Origin: Pezizomycotina sp. ARF18
Lineage: Eukaryota > Ascomycota
Length of the DNA: 59,100 bases
Reading direction: 5' to 3'
NCBI GenBank assembly: GCA_002224055.1
Contig: AZLU01000245.1
Span: 1-59,100, forward strand
A program made the position numbers and the translations under genes. Shown in pieces: positions 11,026 through 24,136 of the stretch (position 1 is its first letter; the number at the start of each line of letters is the position of its first letter). The notes beneath the pieces were generated by a model. The model saw only the letters and a list, made by a program, of their open reading frames with translations, was not told where the DNA came from and made no database searches.

Positions 11026-13370
11026 TTATCCGCTCTTCTTCTTCTTCTTGTCCTTGCCTTCTTCCTTACTATCGGTGGCGGCGGTCGTGGTGGAAGGCGT
11101 AGCTTCAGTAGCCACAACTGGCGTGGCCGCAGGCTCGGCAGGCGCAATTGCAGGCTCAGAAGGCGTAGCTGTGGGCTCAGCAGCTTCTCTTCCGCAGGCT
11201 TGTCGGCGACCGTGTGCCGTTTCTTCAACGGGCTTGCTAACCTCGGCAGGCTTAGCGGTATCATCCTCGATGAGCGGAAGAACTTTTTCTTGTGCCAGCT
11301 CTGGTACCGGTTTGGTGCAGCTACGGCGTAGGAGCGACAACGTCCGAGGTGACTTCGGTGGAAGCAGGAGCGAGTGGAGCGGTTTCAGGTACGACGGGAG
11401 AACCTCCACTGGGCGGCAGGGACATCTTCCTTCTGAACTTCAGCAACTTCAGCAACTTCAGTAGCAGCAGGTGTAGGCTCGACTTCCTTGACAACGGCTG
11501 CCTCAGGAACCGCTTCGGCTTCTTGGCGGCCTCGTCAGTGGTATCAGCCTCGGACTTTTCCGTAGTAATCTTTCCGACGCCTGGGACGGTGATTGGAAGC
11601 GCAGACTCCGGTATCAGATTCTTGATAACTTCAGGTACGGGGATCTCATTGACCTCCTTCTCCTCTTCGCCTTCCTTGTTACCCTCAGCAGATTTTCTCC
11701 GTCGTCTACAATGTTGTGATAAGCCGTTGCAACTGCTCCAGTAACGGCCGCGAGGCCGGCAGCTGCGGTGCGCCAACACAAGGTTAGACGCATCTGGATG
11801 ATTATACGAGTCTTCGTCCAGTTTGACATTGTCTGTGACACCAGCGGTCGACGGCGGGATGGATTCGCCAGGCGCAAGGTTAATTGGGTTACCCGGAGTC
11901 TTCAGAAGCCGGGATAGGGTCGATCTTGACGGCCTCGGCCTCGGGTTCTTCCTAGCCGGCGTATCGGGAAAATCCTCCTGGGACGTCATCATTTCCAGGC
12001 GTTGGGGCAACGTGTGATGAAGTGCAGACGCAGCAACGGCGCATCATCGGTGGTCGTTTCGACCGTACATCAGCCGCAAGAGCTGCCGTCGTGGATTCCG
12101 GAGCGGCGGAGCTTAGGATCGCCGCTTGGTCTTCAGTCTCGGTCTTAAGGGGTGCTGCATCAGCTAGAGCAGTAGTAGTAGACTGCGGAGCCGCCGAGCT
12201 TAAGATCGCCGCCGAGTCGTCGACAGCCGGGGAAGTGTCCGGACATCAACAGCCGCCGACGTATCCTCTTCCAATGGGACTGTAGCGGCAAGAGCAGCGG
12301 TAGTGCTGGTTGGACCGGTAGATTGCAAGAAAGGCGCGGCGGCTTCATCTGGCTTATCAGCTGGGATGACCGGAGCGGTAACTTCCGGATCGGATCCCTT
12401 TGGTACAATGTCCTCGGGAAGCAAGTAGTTGTTGGTATTGCCGGAAGCGTCCGTCTCCAGCTCTGAACCTCATCCGTAGACCATTTTCCATCGACAACAT
12501 ACTGAGTCAAGAAAAGAATAAGATGTCAGCGGCTAGAAGACCAATTGAAGTAATTTCTTACGTCTCCGATTCAGTTATAAAGTATTCCCTAAAGAAACCC
12601 TAGGAAGAGGGCAGATAAATCGATAAGATTAAGCTAGTGCAAAATGGAGCAATTGCCCGATATGGGGCGCCCATACCTTGTACATGACTTTTTTGTCGAG
12701 CGGGAGATCAACTGTTGCGGTAAATTGCCATCTTCTCCTTTGATCATCTTCTGGGTCTCTTTCCAGTCATCGAAGGAACCCGTAACGATAACATTGTCTC
12801 CACCCCAGACCTATTGGGTCGCCGTTAGCTAACACTCCTTTGCTTTCAACTTCTCTCATAGGATAATGAATGGCGATGGCGCTAAAAGCAGGGAAAGCAA
12901 AAAGAAATAGACGCCACGGGCCAGAAAAATAATGAGGTTATCTATATCCCGATTTTGGGGGACATATCTCCAAGCAACTACATTTACGTAGGATGCGATT
13001 ACATATGAATCCAAGTAAAAAGGAGAATATATAATACAAAGAACAAGAGCACAAGGGAATGCTTTTCGTCGCGATCTCGCAATCTTCCCCATATACTACC
13101 GCAATCTTTTATTTTTAATGGAAAAATGAGGGTGAGCACTGCGCAGCCATGCGACCAGCGCTAATGAAAAGAGATACAGTCCCCTACCATCCTTTAGATA
13201 GACGCGCGAAGCTGTACTCCATACAGAAAAGGGCCGAACAAGACCGCAAGAAGGAAGGCAAGAGTGTATACGAGAGACGTCTTTTCACAGAAATCCGTCC
13301 GTAACTCCTTGTTATAAAAAAAAAAAAAAAAAAAAAACTTACATTTGAAAACATGATAACCTTCGGCCAT
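11026..13370 (-). CDS. CBM48 / AMPK-type glycogen-binding-domain protein (Crp1/Mdg1-like)
   Basis: The start ATG at 13370 gives MAEGYHVFK, then a long first intron of about 560 bases. Exon 2 (about 12690-12810) encodes the hallmark of the AMPK beta/CBM48 fold, DNVIVTGSFDDWKETQKMIK, followed by a segment ending KVMYK. The next exon gives VVDGKWSTDEVQS, NNYLLPEDIVPKGSDPEVT and IPADKPDEAA. The long tail is Ala/Pro/Thr/Glu-rich and low-complexity, ending DSKEEGKDKKKKKSG with TAA at 11026-11028. This is the arrangement of yeast Crp1/Mdg1: one N-terminal glycogen-binding module and an acidic repetitive tail. The relatives are linked to cruciform DNA binding and pheromone signalling, but the biochemical role in filamentous fungi is uncertain. 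Several frame changes lie in the tail. Confidence 0.85.
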
Positions 13371-15774
13371 GGTTCTACTACTCAGTGGGCTAGAATATCA
13401 CGAGAGTAACTTCGTTTCGGGCAGAACGAAAAAGACTGTCGGAAACTTTAGGTCGTTGATTGGTTTGTAACAAGCCAACCTCTATAGTTGGAAATATTTA
13501 GTGGATAAAGCGAATAAATCGAATGCGATCAGGAGTGCCTCAGCGCCTTGATCGTAATGAGGGTCGCGATATGAAGAAAGGCGGTTGAAGAGAGGAGAGG
13601 GAGAAAATTTCCAAAGAGGTGAACTTTTTGAAGGGGGGGGGAGAGAAGGACGAAAAAAAAAGCGTTGCGTAAGGGAAATTAAATTAAAAAAGAAAATATA
13701 GGTCGTATTGTATTATATTGCTGTTTTCTCTTCGAAGGGGCGGGAGAAAAAAAAAATTTTTTTTTTTTTTTTTAAATTCGGAGTTGATTCTTTCCCTCAA
13801 TAATTATTTTATATGCTGTGCTTCTTTCTTCTCTTTTTCCCACCTCTCGTTCGCCTTTTGTGTTTCTTTATCCTCTTTTTTTTTTTTTTTTTTGCCTTCC
13901 TTCTATCTGCAATATGCAATGTCAACGGCTTTTCCACCCTTATTCTTTGAATCACTTTTATACGAATATCGGTACGATAATACGCGCTGCGCCCGGGAGA
14001 ATGAAGAGGCGATTGGGATATTATATTGTATTATTATTAATAATAATAATCATGCTGATATTTTCTCTTATTTCATTTGCTTACGTGCCGTAAACTGTTT
14101 CAGTCCTTTTTCTTTTTTCTTTTCTTTGCTTTCTTGGAATATATATACTTAGTATATCACGCGAACGAACGGCAGGGCTGCTTTGTCGGGCCTATCAGCC
14201 GTTCTCTCGTTATGAATCAGACGCTGGAACCTAAACCTTCAAGCTACCGTCGTGTATCCCATTGTATATGAAAATGTCTCGGCTCACAAAAAACTTTAGG
14301 AGGCATTTGGCCTCTGCAAGGGAATGAGAGATAAGAGGGACAAAAGACCATAAATGGTATTTTACTGAGGTTAGAGGGGCAGAATATTTTCAGTGACACC
14401 AACGAGGAAAAAAAAAACAAAGCAAAGGAGTCTTTAGAGACAAAAAAAAAGAAAGAAAAAAAAAGAGTAACTCATGAACTCGTATGATGATGTTGCGACT
14501 GTCCCAGCACTTTTTCGCTTCTACCGATCACAGCTCCAAATGGCAACGCGAACATGAAAGGGCTCGAGGTAGTATACTTCAGTGAATTATCGTGTTGTTG
14601 AAGATATATTGCACCTACGAAGTTGTGATGACTCAACACGCGCGGAGTAAGTAATTAGTCGCTCAAGAAGAACCGAAGCCTGTACCAAAACCGTTTCAGA
14701 TTGAGTGTTTCCCCTGGGCTGTCCTTTCTTTGATTGGCATGCACAGTTGCCCTCCTCCATTATATTGCATTAAAGATTCAGTCGTGTGTCGTCTGATCGT
14801 TGGTTTTTCTAGAGATTTAACTGTGCTCCTGCGCATTGAGAGACTTTCCCCCCTCTGACGAAAGCTAATATGAAGATATCTTTCCTGGACCATGGTTAGT
14901 TGTACATAGAGGGAATAATAATTAATCCTTTATATATATATATATTCCACAGTATGAACTGAAAATTGACACCTTTTACTTACTAAGTACTTGCTTGCTA
15001 TCAGTGGTGTTTCATCAGGGGTAGCTCATGGAGACATTGTAGTTGCTTGTTTGCACAGTGTTGAAACTTTTGACAAAAAGCCCTCCCAGTTTGGTTGATT
15101 AACTGTATTAAAAAAGAGGGTGGTTCCATGCTAGTGATTAGTGATTACTTGCATGATGCACGATGATAAAGAGAAAGGAAAAGAAGAAGAGAGATAGCAC
15201 GAATATAGTAGGTAAAGAACTTGCAAGACCTCTTGCCGAAAAAGCTGTGTATAGGTTCAACTGGAAGGAATATCATTCATTATACAAATATTTTTTCAAT
15301 TTCAAAAAAGGATGTTGGAGTCTTTAGAGCTTTTAGAGCGTTGCTGTGGGAACCGCGCAAACACACGCCTCGACAGAATATAACGAGTATGAGTAAATAA
15401 AGTAAATAATAGAAGTAAACAACAAAAAGTGTAAAAGCACTTACTAAAGAATAAAACTAGCAAAGCCCTTTCGTCCTTTTACCGAGACCCATGATTGCGC
15501 CATATTTCGTGTCGAAAACAGTATAGGACGAAAAAAGCAACCACTATTACAACAATTCCGTTCTCGAAAGACGCGCTGAAGGAAACAATTGTATTGATTG
15601 CTGGAGGATCTTTGCACTTTCTGCTCCATCCTTTTCCCTTTGAGAGCTTGTCCAGATCGTTTCCCGGCAGCTACAGAAAGGGTTGGATGGTGGTCCTGGT
15701 TTGAATACCTGAACGAAGAAAGAAAAGGGCTTGCTTCGTATCTATAGGAGCAAACGAAAATTACCCTCACAGCG
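13371..15774. promoter_or_regulatory. Divergent 5' region, CBM48 gene / coiled-coil gene
   Basis: 2.4 kb between two opposed starts. Contains a G-run near 13631-13640, the A10-T17 junction at 13747-13773, a T17 run near 13878-13893, TAATAA repeats near 14033-14048 and a TA run at 14932-14944. A 108-codon minus-strand frame at 15444-15770 has no recognisable motif, overlaps the presumed leader of the plus-strand gene and is not accepted as a gene. No RNA gene found. Confidence 0.45.
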
Positions 15775-15859
15775 ATGGAAGCTCTCAGTCGGAGATCCTC
15801 CGGGTTATATCGTCACCATATCCAACGTCCCTCAGGGTAAATCGGGCTTTTGATTCTTC

Positions 15860-15893
<34 letters not shown>

Positions 15894-18800
15894 GTTAATG
15901 ATACCTGCATCCAAGGTATCTGAAGCTACCCTTCTGTGCTGACATTCAAAATTAGGATTGTCCTCTAAGCTCTCCACTTGCCCTTCCGAAGCCGTCCTCG
16001 AATGGCAGACACATATCCATGTCAGATCACACCTCTCGCAGCTGCTATCCTAGATGCCCTTAGTGTTTGCCCCGAAACACTTGAAGTACTTCAACTCCTC
16101 GTGATGTTCGAGCTATACGGGATGCCATACTTGCGCAAAATCCGACAATTTTAGACGACCTGCTCAGGAGTGCCCTAAAAGATGACAAGAGCTTCGATAA
16201 ATTCGCTCCCTCGTGCGTTTCTTTTCTTCGAGTCCATTACCTCCAGATGCTCCCGTACCTTTGCTCGTTTCAAGCTTTTTCGAAAATGTGTGGATGAAGT
16301 TGGAGGTTCTGGTTCGGTGACTACGGAGACTTCGGTGCGCCGAGTCTATTCGCTGGTTGCGAATGGCTACTCGTACATGGCGTCCTTGCTTTCTTCGAAC
16401 CAGGCTATCCATCTCCACGAACGTTTGGGTAGCTTGCTAGGGAGCAATGATCAGGGCATGGTCATGCTTTCTTTGGCATGTCTTGCCTGTCTTGTCACTT
16501 CAGAGGCACAAGCGGCTGCGGAAGCTCACGTTTCCGGATTGTCCTCCGGGAACAGCACCCCGGAACCATCGTCGACAGCGGCGGGAACCACCGCCAAAAT
16601 CCAGGCCGGCAGTCGTTTTTCAACGGGAGCAAATCCGTAAAGCTGCTCCGATTAGTGTGCGATAACGTCATTGCTTCGGTTTCAAAAGCATCTGACAGCC
16701 CAAAGACATTTGAGATCTTGAGATTAAGTTCCGTTATCGTCAAGGGAGTCGCAGAGGAAAAGAAATTCGAGTTTATAAATTCATCTGTCGGGAAAGGAAT
16801 TCTGAAAAGCGTTTTGACTAAAATCGATAAGCTCGATTTGCCTTTAAACGTCCTTGGACTTGTGGGTTGCCTCTAATATAAAAGAAGAAACAGTATGAAA
16901 TATCAATCGAACTAACAAGGCTTTCCAACCTATAGGTCCTGGACTTCCTTCATTACCTCACTCCCGCTAATGTCATGGTGCCAGGCCTCCAAGCGATATC
17001 AGAGAAGATGCTTAGAATGGCACGTCGGAATGAACACTCCATTGGAAGATATCTGTTACCAAGAAGTTACCAAAAATATCTAGTCGTAAGTTCGACGAGT
17101 ATCATCGGTTGTCTCTACATCGAAAAAATACGCTAACAAATGCACGAAAAAAGTCTTCAGATTCAAGCTACCTTCTAGAGGCGCTTCGCAAAGCATACAT
17201 CGCGGCTAGCTCTCCTGTAGTTTCGTCGATGGCCATTGCAAAGCACACCGATTTCATCGAAGAGCTTCAGGATAAGATCGATACGTCTTCAAAGCTCAGA
17301 AAGACCATTAAGGCTGCTCTCTGCACCAATGAGTTCTATACTCTTCTAGAAAAGCTTCTTTTTTCGGATTCGAATACCTTGACAGCAGAAGGTGGCAAGA
17401 CGTCGTCAATGTGTGATGCCAGCCGAGGAAAACTATATAAAATTTCCGACTGTTACTGTGTTCTATACCTATCCGCGTGTCGCTTTATTCTGGTCAGGAT
17501 AACTGCCCCCAGCTCGACCTCCCCTTTGTGAATAAATTGCTGGAAAAGAGTTTGAGTATTTCCGCAGAGCAGTTTGAATGCGCATGCCGATATCCCAAGA
17601 GGTCTCCTACTGCTCCGATACTCTCGGTCGTGGAAGAGAACTCTACACCGAGCGTAGGTATCGATAGTCGAGACTGGCGAAGGCACTTGACTTCGGAGCT
17701 TGTGAGGAACGCATCCAGACAGCATGAAATTCTTGTCAGTTCCCTGGCGAGATATGTCGCGATCTCGAAGCTAGATGTGAAGATATCGAGAAGCCTTTGC
17801 GTGCGGAAAAGGAGAGGGGGGACAACCTCGTGAAAGAGGTTGACCAATGGAAGTCCAAGGCATCTGAAGCCGAGGAGACAATTCGCTCCGCGGAGCTCGC
17901 GTTCAAGCAAGAGTGCTCCCAAAAGGACGCTGAAATAGAGCGCTCAGCCAACAAAATTCCAGCCTCGAAATAAATCTCGATCATACCGTCTCCAGAGTTG
18001 AAGAATGCCAACTTACCATTCAAAATCTCGAGCAGCGGGTTGTTGAAGCAAGAGAGGACACTGAAAGGTGCAAAAAGGATGCCGATGCGAGAATCGATGG
18101 CCTTATGGGCGAGCACCTTGCGCAGTTGAACGAACATCAGGAGAGCATCGAGGAGTTGAGGATACAGATTCAGCACAGAGAAGACGAGATTTTGAAGGTC
18201 CATAAAGGGCTGAACAATATGGAAGCTGAGAAGATACAGCTGGAACGAAGGATAAGGAAACTTGACGAAGAAGCCGGAGGGCTTGGCCTTGAACTTGAAT
18301 GCGCAAAAACCGAAGTCATCAGGAAACAAAATTCGGTAGAGACCTTGGAAGAACGAATTCGAACCTACGAAAATGACCTTGATGTTCGCCAAAAGGCTAT
18401 CAATGGGCTAGAAGATGATATTCGAAATCTTCAGGACGAGAATGCAAACTTGGACAAAACGAACGGTCTTCTCGCAGCGAAACTCGAGGCGTTAGAAAAC
18501 GAGGTCGCTGAAATATATTTGCGGCACGAGAAGGAAATCGACAGTATTAAGAATGAAGCCAAAGCTGAGTTGTCCAAAATTAAAGGCTCTCATATAGACG
18601 ACGCAGACAAACTTCAGGCTCAAATTGTTAAGCTCGAAGGCGACCTGACTTCGGAACGGGATACTTTCTCGAAAGAAAAGAAGGCTCTTAAAGCAAAGAT
18701 CAAGAAACTGGAGGCTCTCCGAGAGCAGCAGGCAAAAGAATTCTCAGAAGCACAAGACCTATCTAAGCGTCTTCTCGCAGTTATGAATGGAAATTTCGCC

Positions 18801-19561
18801 TCAGGCTTTCCAGCTGCATCAGTGAACCGGGAAGGTAATTCGCAAGAGATGGAGGAGGATACCAGCAGTGATCTCGAAGAGGATGTAGAGATTGCTCCTT
18901 CTTCGAAGAAGGCGGCTGCGGGCGTACGATCCCAAGAAGCGAGGTCCACCACAAGGAGGCAGACGATCGCTGCAGCTTTCCCCTCAAGCATTAACAGCGA
19001 TAACAACAACGCCAACAGGAAATCGGATAGAAGGAAGAAGTCGGGGAAAGGGGATATCATCAATACCCCCGCGCGTCAAGTGGATCGGAGGCACTCGGAA
19101 CTACCTCTCGACCCAGCTCGTCGCCTTCCCATGGCAGCCCTACGCCTAAGCGGCCAAGAAACAAATCAACCGCAGCAAGGTCATCCTGTCGCCAAAATCG
19201 GGAAAGCTGAACTTCAAAGCCAAAGCGAATAATAACGCTACCTACGGTAGTAGTAGCAACAGCAACGTTCTTCCGGTTCTTTCCGGAGTGGCTGGTAACA
19301 AGAGGGCTAGGAACAGGCATCGTCGTCATCATCAGTTCGAGGTCGCGGAGGACAAGGAGAATTGCGAACCGGCGGCTGCGCAGAAGCTCGTGCACTCCAG
19401 CTCCACCCGCTTACCCCAGCCGAACCACGATGGATCTTGACGATGACGGGCTAGACTCCCAGATGGTCCTCGAATCCAGCGGCGCGCATGTGCTAAACTC
19501 CCAGCCACCCCCAGCAGTACTTACTCCATTCCGGGGAAGACAGGGTGTACAGGGATACTAG
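15775..19561 (+). CDS. Large coiled-coil protein with helical N-terminal domain, uncharacterised
   Basis: Proposed start ATG at 15775 (MEALSRRSSGLYRHH), first intron about 15838-15955. The N-terminal half (about 15960-17460) is predicted to be helical, with segments such as YPRCP/LSVCPETLEVLQLL, KCVDEVGGSGSVTTETSVRR, NQAIHLHERLGSLLGSNDQG and MVMLSLACLACLVTSEAQAA, suggesting an armadillo-like array. From about 17850 to 18790 it is a long coiled coil (heptads through LEERIRTYENDLDVRQKAI and LEDDIRNLQDENANLDKTNG). The acidic/basic tail has EEDTSSDLEEDVEIAPSSKK and RKSDRRKKSGKGD. The inferred end is FRGRQGVQGY with TAG at 19559-19561. The architecture resembles cytoskeletal, spindle or nuclear scaffold proteins; no specific family is claimed. 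The 375-codon frame at 18105-19232 is the longest intact piece. Many frame changes. Confidence 0.7.
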
Positions 19562-21607
19562 ATGGGTTGGGGAGCAGGGATTTCGACGACACAACCCTCG
19601 AACTATGAGTAAGATATCAGGGGATGTCTTACTATAGTACCATTTTTTTCTTTTTATGGCTTCAAGTCTTTGTTTTTTTTTTACTGTACGAGTTACGATG
19701 GTGACGAAGGGGCACACGGTATACCGAGTATTGAGACTTGGTTTGATCACGAGTTTTGTTTTGATTAAAGACTTCTTTCCTTTTTCACATGTCCCGTAAT
19801 CAAATATCAAGGAGAAGCTTGACAAGTTAAGCAAGTCTTTCCCGAATTGTTTGCGTCTAATGTTTACTGTTCTTTGGCTTGTTTATTGCAAGGCGATTGT
19901 TAATTGAAGGTTAGATTCATCCTAGGAGTTCGTTATTCGGATTTGTATTGTTCTATCCCTTTGCAAGCGGTATCTTTCAGAACCGGAGCCCTTACTTCTC
20001 AAGCTCCTACTTATACTTTCGGAATTGTACGAGGAGGTTATATATTTCAAATATCTTTTCATGGCATTGAATCGAATTGTAAGCTCTATATACCTGCCAA
20101 CGGCAAGAAAAGCAGACAAAAATCCCCAAATTAAAACACAGGAAGTGTGCCTCGATTCGTAATGACGATGAAAGGGAAATAAGACACAACACCACTGACT
20201 CCACCTGAGAATCTATCGTCTAGACTAAAAGAAACAATACGAAAAGGCTAGTGAGAAGAAACCAATAGGAACGGTATTATAAGCAATATTTAGAAGTAAG
20301 AAAGTGGGCAAAGAAAGGGGAATGACAAAGGACAGCGCTCAATTTGAAAAATGAAGGCGAAGGAAGAAAAGGAAATTATTGTTAGTTCCGTATCAATGGC
20401 ATGATGTCACTGAACTCAGCCCACATTTTCGGAACAAAAAGGTACGAATTCTAAGAATCCTTGCCAGATGTAAAGGGATTTCTCGCCAATACAACAAGCA
20501 TGTGATTAGGCCCCCTTTTTTTTTATCGCTTATTCTGAGTATAATCTACAAGACTTTCAGCTTTTAAGTGTTTTTATTCAGTATTACTAGTATAGTAGTT
20601 AATTTTGTTTTGTACTTTTATAAAAACGCTGGTTTCGCTTAAAATTATACCGAAGAAACTATACCGAAACAATTATTTAGGAGAAAAGAAAAATGTTTAG
20701 TCTCATAGACCCTCCTAATCAAAATAAATTTGGCGCTCCGGGCGTGTTGTTAAACTTTGCCCTCTGCTGCGCTGCGGGCGGGCAACAAAACTTTTATAAC
20801 ACGCACGCCCTACAGCGCAGACGTGGCGTAGCCATGTATAGGAGGGGCCTTCGAGACTAAAAAATGTTGACAGACTTTTGTCCTGAAATAGTAAATAGAT
20901 AGAAATTAAAAGATTAAAAATACTGAGGCTTTTAAAAAAAGGCGATAACTATTAAGTAATAAAGATCTTCAGCAGGTAGTCGAAAATCTAACATTTTTGG
21001 CATCGTTTTTCTTAAATTAGGAAAAACCATTTCCTAAACCATAAAAAAAGAAGGGCAAAAGCCTCAAAAACATTCTATATCTTGCTCATCCTCGTCAGTA
21101 ATCTTGCCAAGGGCGTCGTTATTTGAGGGTACGAAAGTTGTCAAAAAGTACATGTTTTTCATCAAATAAACTATTCTTCTTCAGTCTAGACAGGCGTCTC
21201 TTTTTCTTGTTTTTGACGGGTAATTTATTGTTCCGCTGTTCCCTCCAATTCCCAACCTACCAACCTACTTAATAACCCCGGCCGACCAGAAGTTCACTTG
21301 CTTCCGGGGAAGATAAAAAGAAATCGCGATTAACCTTGAGGGGAAACGAGACATGTGAGACGCCTGGGACGAAAGGGTCCGCAGTAAACGTTTCGATGCT
21401 TAAGAGGGAAAAAATAATAATAATAATAAGAAAATACACCATGTGAAAATAATTTATAGTTTAGCCGCTCCGGAGTCCATAAAAAGGGTTTTCGTGAACT
21501 GATCAAGGATGGTCGGAAAGAAATCCAAAGGTGAGTCTCAAGAGAAGATGGAAAGTACAACGAAAAGGAGAAAGACAACACATTCTCCGTTTTTTAGCCT
21601 AGTTAGA
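19562..21607. other. Convergent intergenic region with a MITE
   Basis: Lies between the 3' ends of the coiled-coil gene (+) and trehalase (-). It holds the transposon-like element 20696-20861. A tiny minus-strand frame at 21064-21153 with an acidic end (DEDEQDIECF) is too short to call. Otherwise AT-rich with no gene. Confidence 0.5.
20696..20861. mobile_element. MITE-like non-autonomous DNA transposon
   Basis: 166 bases bounded by inverted terminal repeats of 22-23 bases. The left end is TTTAGTCTCATAGACCCTCC and the right end, read on the minus strand, is TTTAGTCTCGAAGGCCCCTC; both continue into CTA. The element is flanked by an exact 5-base direct repeat AAATG (20691-20695 and 20862-20866), which is a target-site duplication. 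The interior is a second imperfect palindrome (GGGCGTG near 20738 against CACGCCC near 20806-20812) and is richer in G and C than its surroundings. It has no coding capacity. The superfamily is not identified from the termini. Confidence 0.75.
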
Positions 21608-24136
21608 TCAGAAAGCAATATTATCGCTTTCCAAGATCTTACGCATGAGTTCGGGATTGGCAGTATGTCCAAGAGCGCGACGTCTGTGGCTGTTGATGAT
21701 CTGCAATCCGATCTGGTAGCTGGCATTAACCCAACCGAATCCTTCCGTAGCTGCGCCCTTGAAATCGAGGCCCTGGTTCCCATATTCGGCATCGACACGG
21801 TGCGGGTCCCTTGGCCTGGTCACATCGTACTTCTCCACAACAACACCATTGAAGTCAATGAACGCCTTGGTCATCATGTGGAGCCAGCGGTAGGCGATAC
21901 GCTCAGCGTCCTCCTCGAAACCGTAGCGTTGAAGACCACCCAAGCTAGAATTTGTTGGGGAGCCCAGCCATAAGGGTAGTCCCATTGTCGATTTGGGCGG
22001 TCGAGACCAACTTCTCCCTGGACTCCTTGGTTCCAGCTGCCAGTCCACCTTCCATCTCGAATAGTGGAAGCGCCTTCGCGACCATTTCCCTAGCCTGGTG
22101 CGGCGTGGCAAGCCCCGACCACATAGCCCAGAAGGTGGTGCACGATTCGTAATTGATCTGCCTTTTCTCGACTGTGTCGTAGTCAAAGAAAAGGCCCTTC
22201 TCGGCGTTCCACAAGTACTTGTCGACCATCTGCTTGCGGCGCTTGGAACGGCGTACCCATAGTGAAGATGACTCAACATGTCCTGGTTTCTGGTCTCCGG
22301 TGGTCCAACCCTCAGGAATTATAAGCTTGTCATCGAATTCGCGCCGAATAGTTGTCGCGATGTCAGTTTCGTACTTGTATAGCAATGAGTTAAGATCGAT
22401 GGTAGCCAAGTTCGCACAAACACCTTCCAGGCGGTACGTGGTGTCGTGGCCAGACTCGCGAACAGCCCTATCATGCAAGAAGTATTCGTCGAGTTCGGGC
22501 TCCTCGACGATTCCGTCATTGTAAGCTTGTTGGAACTCATCAAAGGTCATATTGTGCTTTTTGGTGTACGGCTCTAGTATGTGCTCGAAATGGGATGCTT
22601 CCGTCTCGGGTGGGATGCCGAGACCTTCTGGACGGTACCTCGAAAGCATGGTGACCGGATCCAGGCGAGGTTCCGCCATCCAGACAGTATGATATTCCTT
22701 GATCGCAGCAAGGAGAGCTTCCCTTAAAAAGTCCTTTGCGCCAGCTTCATGCTTGATTTTGTCGTATACTTTCAGCGCCATGTCCGTCAGGAACGGAGGC
22801 TGTGACCTGCTAAGGTAATAAGAACGATTGGCGTTCAGAATTTTGCCGTAATGTTTTATACAGAATATGAAATTCTCTACCATAGACTTCGCGAGGTCAA
22901 CTCTTTCGTCAATGATAAGACCTAACGATTCCATGTAGGAATCCCAGCCGTAGAGTTCATTGAAACGCCCACCAGGGACCACGAATGCCTTTCCAGTCAG
23001 GGTTTCCTTCCCAGTTTTCGGGTTGACAATCTTGTCCATAGCTAGGGCCAGCAACCCAGGCTTGTCGTTAACAGACTTCACGAATTCGGGTGTAATCTTC
23101 GCCGGCAGCATAACCACGTCAAGTTTAACTTCCGGTCGGTCCCTAGCGACTTGCATGTAATACTCGTACTGCTCCGGAGCTCCGACGGGCACGTAAATGC
23201 GAGGCCGACTATCTGATGTCCTGTTCTTCGGGTCGTGGCCGACTTTCTCAATCACAGATGCATCGATATGGCGCGTCAGACCGCCCCAAAATTGGGTTTT
23301 GATAAGGCGGCTGAGCCTGTCTACCGGGCTTTCGTGTAGACGAGCTTCGTCCACGACGATTTGCTTGCGACCATGCCTCTGCGCCAAGGTAAGTTCTTGT
23401 AATAAATTCGACAGCATATAGGTTCCTCGGATGTCCCGCATTTTAAAACCTCCTGAATTTGCTGTTCCTAAAGAGAATACCTAAAATTGGAAAAATATTT
23501 CGGAGGTTAACATGATAACAATATTTTTATCATTTTTTTAATTCTACTCTGATTTGTTTATGCAGAGGTATGACGACCGGCCGTAGAATGGGTAAGGATT
23601 GATTATTATGTGTCGAGAAAGCACCATACCTTTGGACCCATATCCTCCATAGTAATCTGCTCGTTTCCATCTGTGTCCTCACTCTCAGGAGTTGTTGAAG
23701 CGTGGTGTTAACATTAATTATGTACCTCTTATTAAGCTCGGATGGCTCGTCTAATTATATTGAAGCATTGAGGAGTCAGTCATAAACAAATATTCAGGAA
23801 ACAGTGTCCACCCGCTTGATTTATTTCTTACCATGGCTGCCTCTCCTTGGTGGACGATGTTTCTCGACTTCGACACTGAAAGTAGGTTTGATATTCTGGT
23901 TCAGCGTGAAAAAAAGAAAGTCAGTGATTGTAATTGCAATGAATGTGCTTTAGCGAGCACTCCGAAACGGAATAAAATCTGCTATCTTTGAATTTCCTCT
24001 TTCAACTAGAGCAGCATACCGTAGAATAAGTGCGCGTCTTGTGCTTGGAATCCGCGGCATAATAAATGTGTGCGGGAGCGAACTTATCGGGCGAATCAGC
24101 TGAATCGCTACGAATAACCGGTCGATTTGACATCAT
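21608..24136 (-). CDS. NTH1: Neutral (cytosolic) trehalase
   Basis: Hydrolyses trehalose to two glucose in the cytosol; GH37 family. Start ATG at 24136 ([14 protein letters not shown]...), then [19 protein letters not shown]. Exon 2 has HRPPRRGSH, the PKA phosphorylation motif RRGS. Exon 3 has [10 protein letters not shown] and the calcium-binding loop [16 protein letters not shown]. Then come [13 protein letters not shown] and [19 protein letters not shown] and the large catalytic exon. That exon shows [20 protein letters not shown] (trehalase signature 1) and, across a frame change, [17 protein letters not shown] (signature 2). [20 protein letters not shown] is the C-terminal glycan-binding loop. 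Stop at 21608-21610. Introns are at about 23907-24019, 23747-23832 and 23484-23630. The 498-codon main frame is intact; a deleted G in GGG (21939-21941) shifts the end. Regulation by PKA and calcium/14-3-3 is known for this family. Confidence 0.95.

Noticed and set aside
15444-15770. 108-codon minus-strand frame as a gene
   Set aside because: No recognisable motif and it overlaps the presumed leader of the plus-strand coiled-coil gene.
18620-19063. Minus-strand 147-codon frame
   Set aside because: Antisense of the well-supported coiled-coil region.
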